Source: Cliona cf. orientalis
Taxonomy: Eukaryota > Porifera > Demospongiae > Clionaida > Clionaidae
DNA: 64,000 nt
Direction of reading: 5' to 3'
Assembly (NCBI GenBank): GCA_963930775.1
Contig: OZ005697.1
Span: 4,114,292 to 4,178,291 of the forward strand
Shown: one piece after another, positions 44,789 through 55,872 of the stretch
Layout: each line of letters starts with the position of its first letter
Position numbering within the stretch: position 1 is the first letter of the stretch
Notes under the pieces: generated by a model
What the model was told of the DNA's origin: nothing
What the model saw: the letters and a program-made list of their open reading frames with translations, nothing else
The model's database searches: none
Position numbers and translations under genes: made by a program

Positions 44789-44889
44789 CTGCACAGTTGT
44801 AACATTACATTATGTATTAAACACATACAGTATACTGAAAAATTCAGCACACAAACTAGTCTAAGAGCTCTCTCGAACATAAACCCTCG

Positions 44890-45740
44890 GCTCGTTGCAT
44901 GGCATTAGCTAGCTAGGGCTGGGGATCCGGACATGGCTAATGTTATGCAGTGTTGTTCAAGATTCAACAGCTCTCAGCAATGAATGACAACCCTGGTATG
45001 TTGTATCGAGCACCACATGTATATACTGTGGTGCCGGCTATTGCATGTCCAATATTATCGTTGCAATTTTGCTCATGTATGGGTCCAAGCACTGCATGCA
45101 TGCATACATACATGTACAAGCTTAGCTAGCCAGACTATCATACAAAAGTCAGTATGCTTGCAAGCTATCCAGCCTTAATAGTCTAGGTGAAGGGGCTGGC
45201 TACTAGACTACATCACTAGCGTAAGAAGCAGGGGGCTTGGGGGGGGGGGCTACAGCCCCCCCCCCTCCCCCCCATCTTGTCAGCCAAGTGGGCGTAAACC
45301 TAGGAAGATATTTATTCTACTAGGCCTTGACATCTTCAGATTTGTGGTGTAAAGTCTATTTTACAGCCAAATTAGCATAATAGTGGGCATGGTTTGAAGG
45401 CATACGTATCGTGTGATCCAAAAAAATTTTTGCGCACCTTGCACACTATTTACAGCCCCCTGTTCAAAAACAGCTTCTTACATATAGCTACATTGTATAC
45501 TAGTCCAGCCTATGTTCGCAGAAGTGGGTGTAACCACTCCTCAAGAATGCACACAATTATGCACGTGTATGTATATGCCTGATCAGCAGTTTTGTTACAC
45601 ACAAAGATAGTACAAGCCAAGAAGCGTTGTTGATAGTCTACCGTGATCAGTGATGATTCAGTCAAGTTATAAGAACTATCACTACTCCTACACACTAGTC
45701 TTCTTGAAAAGAAGCCATCGCTGTCTCCTTTGTCCATTGT
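44890..45740. other. Intron of ankyrin gene 2; no exon seen
   Basis: Contains a G-run/C-run pair near 45230-45275 and AT-rich filler. The minus-strand frame at 45510-45737 resembles part of a stretch near 14200-14280 (CAAGAAGACTRGTRTGTAGG, TGACTCATCACT motifs), so it is probably repeat. Confidence 0.45.
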
Positions 45741-45990
45741 GAGCTGGTCAAGAAGCTAAGAAGGTCGTGGTGGTCAGCAAATGTCGCCAGAACTTCTGAA
45801 CAAAGCATTTTCAACGAAATTCACACAATGCATACGTTGAAATCAGCATATGTAGAAAGCAAAATGATACCGAATTTCAACGTGTAAATGAGGTATGTAG
45901 CAGCTAGCTCGATAACAGACAGACAGATGGACAGACAGACACACGGAACGATTATCGTAACCCTACGGCGCATGTGCCAGGGGGTTAATA
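45740..45990. repeat. Dispersed repeat family A, copy 3
   Basis: Contains GTCAAGAAGCTAAGAAGG, CAGCAAATGTCGCCAGAAC, GAGGTATGTAGCAGCTAGC, a GACAGACAGACAGATGGACAG tract and the palindrome CCTACGGCGCATGTGCC...GGGTTA. Decayed relative to copy 2. Confidence 0.7.
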
Positions 45991-46733
45991 ATTTGCTCAA
46001 GTCTCACCAACTTCTTAAAGTATCGTGTAGCAGGTAATTTTCGTGGGGGGCTAATTTTCATCATTTTCGTGACTGCTCTAACAGTCATATCACGAAATTT
46101 ACACCCCACGAAAATTTGCCACAGTAGGTAACGGTCGTCTGGTGAAAGTTGCCGCAAGTGTGTGCACAATCATAATTATGGTCAAACGCATGACATCTGC
46201 CTCCAATCTGTCGAGCATCTGTGATCATCGAACACAGTATGAAACTGCAAAATCTCTGTTTCGATAACAGTCATTGGTACTAGGTAGGTTTGCTCGATGA
46301 TGGCGAACGGGTGTGGATAAAATTACACTAATTAGATAACCATGCCTATTCTAACTGGCAGAAAAGAGTGTAGGGGTACACTCTTTCCTACCTGAGAAAC
46401 AGAGGCAGGCATAGTCTAAATTTACCAGTGGTGGATCCAGGATTTGTAGAAGGGGGGTTCTTATGGCGAAATTTTTGAAGCCACGCCCACTTTGAAGTGA
46501 AACCATGCCCATTCTATCGCTTTTGGGAGAAACTATCGGTCCTACCAGTCCAATCGATCTGTTTTTGAACGAATTTTCAGTTAAGCATGCTAAGGTGAGC
46601 CATAGCAGTAGTTTTCTTAATTCTGTAGACAGAGAGGGGGCTCCATAATTTTAGCCTATCAATCAGTACTTCTTAGTGATAGGTGCATTCCATGGAACCC
46701 TAGGAACCACCCTAAATCCGCCACTGCTTAGGG

Positions 46734-47332
46734 TAGTCTCACGCACCAGCCCCTCCTACGCAAAAAGTGAGAAAGGGTCTGAGCGTGACTAGTCTCGCAG
46801 GCCAGTGACCGCGAACTTTATTGTATACACGTACACAGCTACTTCGTGCATTGCGTATGTCCCGGATGGTCATGTGACTAGATACTGCCATTTCATTGGT
46901 AGTCTCGTCCCCAGACCCCACCCTCGAGGAGGGAAAAGGGTCTGGTGAATTTGGACACAATCCTTGGGCCAGGGAAAGGAATTTGAGCGCTCCAATGAGA
47001 TTGCAGCTTTAGCGTAGTCATATGACTCGCCAACCGCAGCGCCATTGCCTGCTGTATAAATTTGAATCGTCGGCCCGCGTGCCCATGACCGCCGACCAAT
47101 CAGATCTAAGGTTTATTTGACCACTGCCATGTCGGCGCGTGCCCACTGAGCCGGCCAAACCAAGGAAACGGTCCAAATTCACCAGACCCCTTTCCCCCTT
47201 TTTGGGGTGGGGTCTGGGCATGAGACTATTTCATTGGTAGTTCATATAGCCTACACGGGGACAAGCGGATGGTACGTTATTTATCAGACCCTTTCTCGCT
47301 TTTTGCGTAGGAGGGGCTGGCGCGCGAGACTA
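46734..47332. mobile_element. TAGTCTC-tipped element (nest level 3)
   Basis: Left TAGTCTCACGCACCAGCCCC, right GGGGCTGGCGCGCGAGACTA, with matching CTACGCAAAAAGTGAGAAAG / CTTTCTCGCTTTTTGCGTAG arms. Direct repeats GCTTAGGG lie at 46726-46733 and 47333-47340. An 8-9-bp duplication with long TIRs recalls Mutator- or P-type elements, but no transposase is present. Confidence 0.75.
46900..47228. mobile_element. TAGTCTCG-tipped element (nest level 4)
   Basis: Left TAGTCTCGTCCCCAGACCCC, right GGGGTCTGGGCATGAGACTA, with inner arms AAAGGGTCTGGTGAATTTGG / CAAATTCACCAGACCCCTTT. A perfect 9-bp direct repeat, TTTCATTGG, lies at 46891-46899 and 47229-47237. It is inserted inside the related level-3 element. 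A diverged copy is at 6420-6780 and a broken end is near 47996-48018. Confidence 0.85.
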
Positions 47333-47608
47333 GCTTAGGGTCAGAGGCTTAGGGTGGTGCCCAGGCACCCTAGGCACCACCCCTGGATCCGCCACTGTTT
47401 ACGGTGTGGGGATACACTTGAACCTTGCCTCCGTTTTTCAGGCAGGAAAGAGTGCGGGGGTACCGTGACTCTTTCCTGCCGAGTACTATAATAGTATTCA
47501 GGCAACAAACAGTGCAGGGTTACACTCTTTTCTGCCTATAGTTTAAAAGATTTTCAGAAGAAAATTTAATACAGTAAAGGTAGCTATATGTAATGTTCAT
47601 AAACTGAC

Positions 47609-47671
47609 TTTGTTGTTTCTTTGCCGGGGCTGGAGGTTGGACAACAGCAGAAGGTACTTGTAGTATTTCTG
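47609..47671 (-). CDS. Linker exon, probably of ankyrin gene 2
   Basis: 63 bp between a strong acceptor (TTTTCCCTAG) and a GTCAGT donor, encoding EILQVPSAVVQPPAPAKKQQ. It starts and ends in phase 1, exactly what the 44788 exon needs, and a Pro-rich linker is a plausible lead-in to the conserved domain. The 2.8-kb intron that follows contains the four-deep element nest. The exon 5' of it (phase 1 donor, presumably a Death domain by analogy with gene 1) was not found. Confidence 0.5.
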
Positions 47672-47739
47672 CTAGGGAAAAGCACAAATAATAATTAAAT
47701 TTTGACGGGACACACTAAATTCAGTTAAGCTTCCCCATT

Positions 47740-47995
47740 GCATGCAGGTGAGCGGTCATTACCCCGCACACATGCGCAAGGGGTAAAGTAATCGGTATTG
47801 TCGGTCATTAGCATAAAAATTGCCAGATCTGGAGATCTAGGCATCTGAGTGACTCGTAAGTACAACATATCGGTCAATATGGTGGAAAAATTGGCTTCAG
47901 TATTCTTCAAATTGCTTGCTACGAGTGTCACAAATACTTTATTTTCTTGGCCATGCCTATGGACACTGCCCACTATGTGTTTTCTGCTCATGCGC
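47740..47995. repeat. Dispersed repeat family C, copy 4
   Basis: Starts with the palindrome TTACCCCGCACACATGCGCAAGGGGTAA, then GTAATCGGTATTGTCGG, CATAAAAATTGCCAGATCTGG, GAAAAATTGGCTTCAGT and CTTGGCCATGCCTATGG. It lies 5' of the linker exon. The minus-strand open frame across it is a repeat shadow. Confidence 0.7.
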
Positions 47996-48019
47996 TAGTC
48001 TCGTCCCCAGACCCCACCT

Positions 48020-48460
48020 GTAAGGAAATGAACTCTATGAACTGGGACTCATGAACTATTGACTATTAATTTACTCTCTATTTATCAGTTGTTATTTTCA
48101 CGTGATACTGATGTGTATCCATGTGCTTGTGTAATTATTCTCATGAAAGAGTTGATATTGTACGGCATGGCGCTGTGAACAGTCAGTTCCTCATGCCGTA
48201 CACTTTCAGCCAAGGAGATCTAAGCTAGACCTACAAGTGGACAGAGGGTCCGACTTTAAAGCATGGAAGGCTCAATGGCAGGCCTACTACAGCCTATCCG
48301 GCCTCTCGGAAGAGACCACCACTACACAAGTCCAAGCACTCACACTCTGCTTCTCCCGCGAGACTATCCCCATAGTGGACAGCCTCGGACTCAGTGATGA
48401 ACAACGAGGCATGCATGCATATGCCAAACAAGGTGCTTGTGCTCATACATGTACATAAAT
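48020..48460 (+). mobile_element. Retrotransposon 5' fragment with gag-like frame
   Basis: An open frame from about 48205 encodes RGSDFKAWKAQWQAYYSLSG and QVQALTLCFSRETIPIVDSL before it is lost near 48420. This is the pattern of an N-terminal Gag region of Ty3/gypsy-type elements (DFxAWKxxWxxYxxLSGL). The ~200 bp before it (about 48019-48200) has the right place for an LTR/leader but no second LTR is visible. The insertion abuts a truncated TAGTCTCG-type MITE end at 47996-48018. No protease, reverse transcriptase or integrase follows. Confidence 0.6.
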
Positions 48461-48464
48461 GTCC

Positions 48465-50270
48465 GTGTTCCAATAGTTATAGCATCACCAAAACATTCTT
48501 TTGGATTAATTGTGTATAGTGCATCTGTAGTACATGGATTTACATGCTGTGCTAACTTTACCGTATGCTGATGTATTTTACTTTTGTTGTGCAATTGCTG
48601 TTGTATAATGAGCATGTATAATAATATAATAATGTTACCTATAATTATTATATCATCCTCCAGAACATATTCTGATCACGACATAGGTGTATACAGGGGT
48701 GGGGGGAGACACCAGGGGCATGTGTCCCCCCGGGATCAACTAAGTTCACCCTGTTTGAAACAGTTACGTCATTAGTCCCACCCGCTTCACACAGCCCAGT
48801 GCATCGTTGACCATACTACTAGTATATGCAGTCTGAACCACCCGTAACACTAAAGCACAGCATCAACAAAGGAAGTCAGAGAGCTAGAGAAGGTTGAGGG
48901 CCTTGTTCTGTCTATTTGTGCCATGGTCTGAAGAATAGGTAGTCGTACAGCAGGGATGATCACGCCAGAAGGAGCTTGGATTGTTCCAAATTTAATAGTA
49001 GTTTTACTACAAATGTATGCGTATACTCTTATATTAAAAATAATGGTGAGGGTACTCGTAGAAGGTGGAGGTGCAGATTCCTACAGTTACTGTAGCAGCT
49101 TGCTCTCTTGGTCAAGTGTATGCCTAGTCGAACATGAATTAACGGTGACAGGGTATCTTTAATACTTGAATGCATCAAAGATTTATAGTATTAAGTACAC
49201 ACTCTGCAAATAATAATTTTATTTGGTGCAGGTGCCACAGTCTTGTTGCTCAGAATCCTTGGCAATCCCCACACCCGTTCCTCTTTCTGGTCCCAGCTGC
49301 ATTATGGAAAACGTATCCAAGTTATGAAAAATGTAAGTAGATGGGTTACACGTACATGTACAAGTACGACTCCCCTCTCATAGCTCTTCACATATCTACT
49401 GGAACAGTAACAGTTTATTTGATCAGCTGACAGTACCATTGCTGACCACTGTAGATACTCTAGAAATTGGAAGATAATTGTACGTATGTACTTGTGTAAG
49501 TGTATGTGTGTGTGTATACATGTACCTTGACTTTGTTGAACATGGGTATTCAGAATGTTTATCCATGGATCCTATTATAAACAATGATGTCTTAGTTTAA
49601 TGCACCTTCCGTAATCAGTCATAGAATTAGAGGAGAAATTCTCCCTTTATGCAGGATATGGAAAAGAATGAACATCAAAGTGACTATAATGTATTGTATT
49701 TTTACCTTATTTTAATTTGTGTGTCTGTATACTAATTTATTCTCTTTTCCACCAACAATGTATTTTCAGACCTAGCCTCGTAAAGGCCCTGAGTATGAGG
49801 CTATTCCAGACCCGGATTTTGATGATCTACTGTACACGTGTCCATAGCTAGTCACAGTTGCCTTTGCATGTGACAAGAGCAAGTCATCAAGGTATCCCAT
49901 CCTTCATAGCAGGTATACCATTCCTTTGAAGTCCCTTGATACAGTAACTACCTGTCCAACCAACTTAATGTAGTGTTTTCAAAGGAAAGTAAGTTCCATA
50001 CTTCCGTACAGTGAAGATGTGTACACAGGGAGAGCTGGATGTTGATGTGCAAGGTATCTGGCAGTGACAACCCTTACCTAGTACCTAGCACATAGCACGC
50101 AGCTAACGGACCAACGATATGCACTGTGCCACGTGAAGCGGGTGGGACCCAATGACATAACCATTTCAAATAGGGTGATGATTTTGTCAGTGTCCCCCCG
50201 CAACCAGCAAGGAGCAATACTGTAATATGCCTGAACTGTATAAATCTTGTGAATATTGGAGCCTCGGACT
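48465..50270. other. Intergenic, repeat debris; no gene seen
   Basis: AT-rich DNA with a GACACCAGGGGCATGTGTCCCCC segment near 48708-48731 (possible hAT-like end). A minus-strand open stretch near 49235-49315 (LGPERGTGVGIAKDSEQQD) has a possible acceptor but no context. None of it is strong enough to call a gene. Confidence 0.4.
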
Positions 50271-50278
50271 GCCCTAAC

Positions 50279-50560
50279 TCATATTGTTGAACTAGATACA
50301 TTCCTTAAGAGCCTCGGTTTTGAAGTGCCCTTTCAAAGCTTTAATTTCTTCAGCTTGGCATAGCTCTCTTTCACTAGTGGGCAGGCAACCATACACAGTC
50401 TGGGCTCCTCCCACCAATTGTACACACAACCACAACAATTTCGCAGTATCGTCCCATTTAATGGCTGCCATCGCTTTAAAGTGCTCAATCCACTCAGAGA
50501 ACGTACTAGCTAGTTTCCTGAAAAAGGTTCGGGGGTAATTAGCAGTATCCCGGTCTCCAC
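50279..50560 (-). mobile_element. Gag-like retroelement fragment
   Basis: The minus-strand frame is open for more than 80 codons without an ATG: LASTFSEWIEHFKAMAAIKW, then DDTAKLLWLCVQLVGGAQTV and YGCLPTSERELC. The W-[IV]-xHF...W-D-x-x-x-K-L-L-W-L...L-x-G-x-A order is that of Gag proteins of Ty3/gypsy-type elements. It sits just 3' of the kelch gene. No LTRs or pol region are seen. The plus-strand frame at 50320-50538 is its shadow. Confidence 0.6.
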
Positions 50561-50687
50561 CACCTGACTCAGTGGTGCGATGGCAGCCCGGATTAAATGG
50601 GCGTGTATCCCTACTTCATCCTTTAATTTTCATACTTATATAATAATATTGTATAATTATGATATTCAAGTGTTGCATGCTGAAAAT

Positions 50688-53600
50688 TTAAATCAAAACT
50701 ACTCCAAAGTCTACACGTACAGAGTCCCCTATTTTGGTGCGGCCACCAACTACAAATATCTCTCCGTTAGGGAGAACTGTGCAAGCACACTGCCATCGTT
50801 TAATTGGTAAGTCGCCAGCTTTGACCCAGCTCCTGCTGCTAGGTTGATAGTTGTAAATGGCTGAGTTTCCATTTCCTTCAACTGTCATGAGATCTCCATT
50901 GATCGAAAACTAAGACAGTGGAGTTCATCAGTGGAATTTCAGTTAGAATCTGCCATGGTGATGGTTGAGACGGTGAAGTATTACCAGCAGAATGCGAAAG
51001 AGCTTATGAGATGAGCTCATCCAAACTCGCACAGAATACATGCTTGTTTCTTCCTTGAGAAGTAAATCCACTTGACAGATATCACGTTACCATTGATGGC
51101 TGAAGATGTTTCTGAACATCCACTAGGTATCGGTGATCCTTCATACCACTGTCCTGAATGTGTATCTAGTATCTCTACCTTGTTTGAACGAAAATTAGCG
51201 ATAACGGATGGTGAATGCCGCGGTGTTGGCACCTCATGATCAGGAAAGGGGTGTGTCCAAGTTCGTGATCCTTCATCCCACATAATTTGTCAGGATACCA
51301 GTTGCTCCATTGAATAACAAGTATAAAAAATGATGGTGAAATAGGGATGGGAGGGCTAAAAAGTATACAAACAAGATTTGTAAGGATAATCATGTCCACT
51401 AGACATCCCAGAGCCTATACGCATGCTTTTCTCGGGTATAGCTAGCTATCATGTGCCTGTTGATGATGATTCATTGGTGCTATCCTTAACCGAGAGAAAT
51501 TAATGTTATCCCCTAGCTATTATTATGGCTTGTACGTAGGGTTGGGGATTGACTATCGCACACTGCCTGGTTATTTTTTTCCTGCTCTTACTCAAAAAGC
51601 AAGCGTAGGGATGTATAGTGGACATGATTATCCCTACAAATCTTGTTTGTAGCTATACTTTTTAGCCCTCCCATCCCTACTTCACCCTTCAATTTCATTG
51701 TTTTTTATACTTGTTTCTGTTCTTTTTTGTTCCTCTCAGTTAGTGTAATTCATCAATGCTATCTATTATGATGTTCTCATTAACTCTTAACTTCATTTCA
51801 ATGGTGTAGTGGTATAATAATAGTATACTTGTCCAGGATGACAGGCTGAAATTGCTTGCGCGCAAGTCGTAGCCACGCCTCTCACCAGGTCGCACCGCAT
51901 AGGCGAGCCGCTCTAGATCAGGCTCGCCGGCATATAAACACTGAGTCAGCTCAGTGACTAGCCTCTTTCCCAGACCCAGAGAAGCTGCTACCAACATTAA
52001 ACTTACTCGTTTTTAAGGCCTGGGGTCGCTCCCTAAACAGCAGTTTTTCACGGACTAGCGCTTTCTCAGGCTTCTGTCAGGTCGTCAGTCTAGTCTGCCC
52101 AAGCTACGTAGCTCGAGTATCGATGCGGTGGCGCGCATTGGCCAGCGCCAACTCCTGTCACATGACTTCACCATGGTATCACATTATGAGCATGCGCATT
52201 ACATGACAAATGGCGTATAAGACACACCCAATCGAACAATGCGCTGACCAAACCCACCATTACGTGCTACAAAATAGAGTGGATTTATATGAGAACTAAG
52301 GTGAGCGGTCCAGAGAGTCTTGAGTTAGCCCTGGTAATGAAAAAGAAAGATTGCCAGGACAATACTTTGGCTATTTTTTTTACACAGCTGGTTCATGACA
52401 TACCTGATCATTTCCATGGTTTGATAGATAGGGTATTCTGGTGTAGATCACGAATATGAGAGTTGAAAATCTTAAAATTTAAGTTGCTCTGAGTTATTTA
52501 TGTTTTTGTAATGTATTACATATAAAATTACTATGGCAATATCCGGGCCATCCCTACATACTTATAGAGTCTACCCGACTCTATGATCACTATAGCTTGT
52601 ATGGTGGTTGACATACCATAATAGGGCATATCTTTTCCTCGCCTCCACTTCAATTTTAGAGTAGCTTTTGATGGTGACTGCAAGAATTTTCAGTGACTGT
52701 ATTATGCACCCACTAGATTAAATCTGATACCAAGACTATGCTCACCTGTTTTGTAGCTTGTCCTTCTGTCCATTGTGAAATGTCCTCCTACACGTAACTA
52801 TACATGATAGTAGCTAATGAAGCACTATAATTATCTTTATCTACTGAATCAGATGAACTATTTTGAAGCTTAAGTAGTCAAGAAGCAAAAACAGTTGTCA
52901 GCAAATGTCGTCAAAAGTTTTAAACAAAGCATTTTCAACAAAGTGCATTTTAAAAATGCCATAAAAGCCTAATGGCACCCTGTTTTCAATGGTATATGTG
53001 GCACCTAGCTCCTAGCTTGGTAACAGACAAATAACTGAATTAATATTATTATTGTGAATATGGGACTCACTTTATGTCATTCTGTACCTGCGATCCCAGT
53101 AGCTGGATATGACATGTCTTTAGCTCTCTCAGTAGTCTGTTGATTTCAGCATCTCTCTCTTTTATCTCTTCCTCTTGTGCCCTCAACCGAGCCTCTCTGT
53201 CCTGCATGTTTGATGTATAATAATATTATTATTGTGCAGTTTAATGACTAGCTACAAGACAAGTGTGCTTGAATGTGCATAATTATTACCTGCAGGATAT
53301 GTTGGATGCTGCTCAACTCAGCACCTTTTTGCTGGAGCTCAAGTATTGTTTGTCTAAGTTCTTCCTCATTCTGTTGTATTTGGATATCTTTCTGCTGTAG
53401 TTCAGTGGTTGTTCGCTGAAGTTGTGCCCCAAGCTCCTCCTCGCTCACAGCCTATGCAATGATAATTAAAGTAATTAAAGTACTCATAATCATACAAACC
53501 AGGTCCTTTTCATGTTGTAAATCGGCAGTCTGTTGATGAAGCTTTGCATTAGTATGTTGAAGTTGTTCCTCAATCCTAGCTCGCTCAGCCTGAATGAGTG

Positions 53601-55050
53601 GCAAATAATATATTATAATAATATTATACGCAATCATGTACTTCAATGAATCATTCATGCTGTGTCCTACTTGTTCCTGTTCCAGCTCCTGTTGCAGGTG
53701 GTGAATCTCCTCATTCTTAGCTGCTAACTCATCAGTCTTTCTCCTCACCTCTGTCTCTCTTCCCAGTATAGCTCTCATCATCACCACCTGTCTCACAGCA
53801 TCAGCTCTGGCTACTTCTCCACAAGCTCCATCGATAGCTGGCTTCATTTCTTCCAGAGATTTTAGCACATCTTCAGTTGTGGGTCTTTGTGCAGCTGCGT
53901 TTTTCAGGCACTCTTTCACCAGCTGTGCAATAGGGTGGTGTCCATACTCTGGTAATTTTCGATCCAACTGATCAATGTATATTTGACGTCGCTCAACCTC
54001 AGAACGTGCCAAGAGGTTTTCTTGATTATCAGGATCAGGATATGTGGGCTCCAAAAGCTTTCCAGGAAAAATCTGTGTAAAGAAATCCAATCATAATTAT
54101 ATTTTCAATTTATTATTGTGATTGTAAACTTCAATTCTTTGGGGAATAACATTCTAGTTGAATGTTGACTATTTTAAGTCATTCCCAAAGATATTAGTAA
54201 GACTTGATATTATTAATTGCTTCATAGGTAGATAAAACTGTTACATAGATGGTATTTATTAATCCATATAAGTTAAGTATTAAATAACCTGTAATCCAAT
54301 AAAGATTCCAAGATGCCCTAACGAAAAGATGTCCAGGCTGGGGCCGTATCGAGCTGTATCAGTGAGTGCTTCAGGAGGCATGTACACCAGTGTCCCTGGA
54401 TTTTGAGACAATGTCTGAGCTAGTTGACCTGGCTGGATATTCACAACACGAGAATTCCCAAAGTCTGTGATTTTGGCAACAAGAGAGGGAGTCAAAAGCA
54501 CATTCTTTGCCGTCAGGTCCCTGTGGATGATTTGAGGGTCGTGGTTGTGTAGATAAAACAGGCCCCTGGCTATGTCCTCGAGCATGGAGCGCTTTAGGGC
54601 TAGAGGGATGTTGGGGACACTCTCAAGTAGATCATCCAGGCTACTATCTAGTCTTTCCATCACCAATACTGGAAGTTGACAGTTGGGGAGGAAACACAGA
54701 CCCAGGAACTGGGTGATGTTTGGGTGACGAAGATCAGACATCAGCTGGCACTCCTGCACATATTTGGCAGTAACATCTCTCACTCCAACATTTCCAACGT
54801 CCAATAGAATCTCGTGGATCTTCTTTCCAGCACACACTAGCCCATTCACCTCAACCTGAAAAAGGGCATCGCCATCTTTAATAGCTGCTAATAGCACCGA
54901 TAATATTAACCTTTCATTAGCTATTACCTCCTCCACTGTTCCGTAGGACCCAGTGCCCAGCTGTCTACCAGTGGATCTCGCCTGCACTACGAATCGTCGC
55001 AGGTTCCTGTCGTTTGCAAGCCCTCGAAAGTGATCTCTCAAAGTAGCCAT
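50688..55050 (-). CDS. Protein kinase + coiled coil + kelch-repeat protein
   Basis: Exons 5' to 3': 55050-54928, 54855-54289, 54072-53671, 53589-53500, 53451-53290, 53201-53088, 52787-52746, 52677-52617, about 51290-51086, 50909-50688 (TAA). The first seven junctions are phase 0 GT-AG. Kinase (residues ~25-300): LGTGSYGTVEEV loop, CAGKK lysine, HRDLTAKNVLL catalytic loop, DFGNSR, a VYMPPEALTD APE-type motif and DIFSLG; TK/TKL-like. The active-site residues are present. Residues ~325-500 are heptad-rich coiled coil (LQQELEQEQ, EEQLQHTNAKLHQQ, EIKERDAEINRLL). The 52677 exon (KATLKLKWRRGKDMPYY) is the usual lead-in to kelch blades. The last two exons give about two blades (WYEGSPIPSG..., AIYNYQPSSRSWVKAG, EIFVVGG). 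Four or more blades are missing where a MITE and a 700-bp repeat sit, so the 3' part may be damaged. Confidence 0.82.
51316..51715. mobile_element. Long-TIR MITE (AACAAGTATAAA tips), copy 2
   Basis: 400 bp, same family as 18582-18936. Left AACAAGTATAAAAAATGATG, right CATTGTTTTTTATACTTGTT, with inner arms GGGATGGGAGGGCTAAAAAG / CTTTTTAGCCCTCCCATCCC and an inverted AAACAAGAT...GATAATCATGTCCACTA. It lies directly 5' of the penultimate kelch exon, where its splice acceptor should be. Confidence 0.8.
51850..52590. repeat. ~700-bp dispersed repeat, copy 2 (inverted)
   Basis: The reverse-orientation counterpart of 17415-18120: GACTTCACCATGGTATCA, ATGGCGTATAAGACACACCC, TATATGAGAACTAAGGTGAG, CCTGGTAATGAAAAAGAAAG, ATATCCGGGCCATCCCTACA and the terminal AGAGTCTACCCGACTCT hairpin occur in mirrored order. 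It occupies the kelch gene's intron between 52617 and about 51290. Confidence 0.7.
52855..53030. repeat. Dispersed repeat family A, copy 4 (decayed)
   Basis: Recognisable by TAGTCAAGAAGCAAAAACAG, GTCAGCAAATGTCGTCAAAA, AAACAAAGCATTTTCAAC and a residual GTAACAGACA. The terminal palindrome is lost. It lies in an intron of the kinase-kelch gene. Confidence 0.55.
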
Positions 55051-55059
55051 GTCGTATAT

Positions 55060-55870
55060 TACTAGCGGTACACTTCGTGCATAAACATCCTCGCTCAGCT
55101 CAGCGGAAATTATCTAATAAGTGAAAATGGCCCATGCATAAAAAATTATTATGCGCATGTACGTACTTACGTACTTCTGACCACGTGCAAGTAACGTAGG
55201 GGGTGTGTTTTGCGCTAACTTTGTTAGATACTCCATAGTCAAGTATTACGATTACAAAAGTTTCAACTGAAAGACGCTGGTGACAGCACTGAAGCTAAGA
55301 GTTAGCGAATAGGTAGCCCACAAGGTCTAATATTGCTGATGTAAGCAAACGATCCAGAGATCTCTAATCAACAGAAGACGATCATTTTGAACGTCGCGAA
55401 AAAGACTTTTGGGGGTGATTCAGTTCAGCGGTGCTGTAGCCATGTACACTCTGTGAGAGTTTCACAAGGTAGAACTCCATGTTTGACATTTACTGCTACT
55501 AAAATGAAACCAGTATCGAATTGTACGAAGAAAAGCGAGGTTTTAAAGTCGACGTACCATTTTATAGTCCGTCGAACGAAATCAGAAAAACTGTGGATCT
55601 GTGACTACCATGGTTCTTCGTGAATGTAGCTGACCATGTTTGAAATCCTATAGAGCTGGCGATGGAGCTTGAGTCACCTTGGCGAGCAAGAACGAAATTT
55701 TAGAGGGCACGCGAAAAGTAGCCATTGAAGCCATACGATCTCGGCCAAATCCGAGTAGAGGATCTCGCTTCGCTCGAAACAATATTATAGGTCTCGCGCG
55801 CAACATCGGTTGTGGTATAATTCACCCGCACGCGCATGCGCATAATCTGAGAATAATGATGTCTAACGAA
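55060..55870. other. 5' flank of kinase gene; no gene called
   Basis: Probably the promoter-side region of the kinase-kelch gene. Two plus-strand frames (55387-55623, 55679-55894) lack recognisable domains, convincing start context or splice links. CpG is more frequent here than nearby, especially 55720-55840. Confidence 0.4.
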
Positions 55871-55872
55871 AA

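Larger units (their letters stand above)
46426..47397. mobile_element. hAT-like element, TTTAC duplication (nest level 2)
   Basis: The left tip is CAGTGGTGGATCCAGGATTTG, the right tip CCACCCCTGGATCCGCCACTG. TTTAC flanks both sides (46421-46425, 47398-47402), the third 5-bp duplication for hAT-like tips in this window. A further terminal-like motif (CCGCCACTG, 46718-46726 region) lies inside, so two elements may be fused. Confidence 0.75.
46357..47480. mobile_element. Outermost element of a four-deep nest
   Basis: The left arm GGCAGAAAAGAGTGTAGGGG...ACCTGAGAAACAGAGGC and the right arm GCCTCCGTTTTTCAGG...CTCTTTCCTGCC are ~50-bp inverted repeats, each with its own inner hairpin (AAAGAGTG/CACTCTTT). 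Without the insertions the element would be only about 150 bp. Another end of the same family is just 3' at about 47500-47540. Confidence 0.65.

Noticed and set aside
47725-47991. An 88-codon minus-strand frame 5' of the linker exon, considered as the missing Death-domain exon of ankyrin gene 2
   Set aside because: It coincides with repeat family C and lacks the Trp/Leu pattern of a Death domain.
51740-51997. An 85-codon minus-strand frame in the kelch-gene intron (starts MLVAASLGLGKRL)
   Set aside because: It overlaps the edge of the ~700-bp dispersed repeat and has no splice sites in phase with neighbouring exons.
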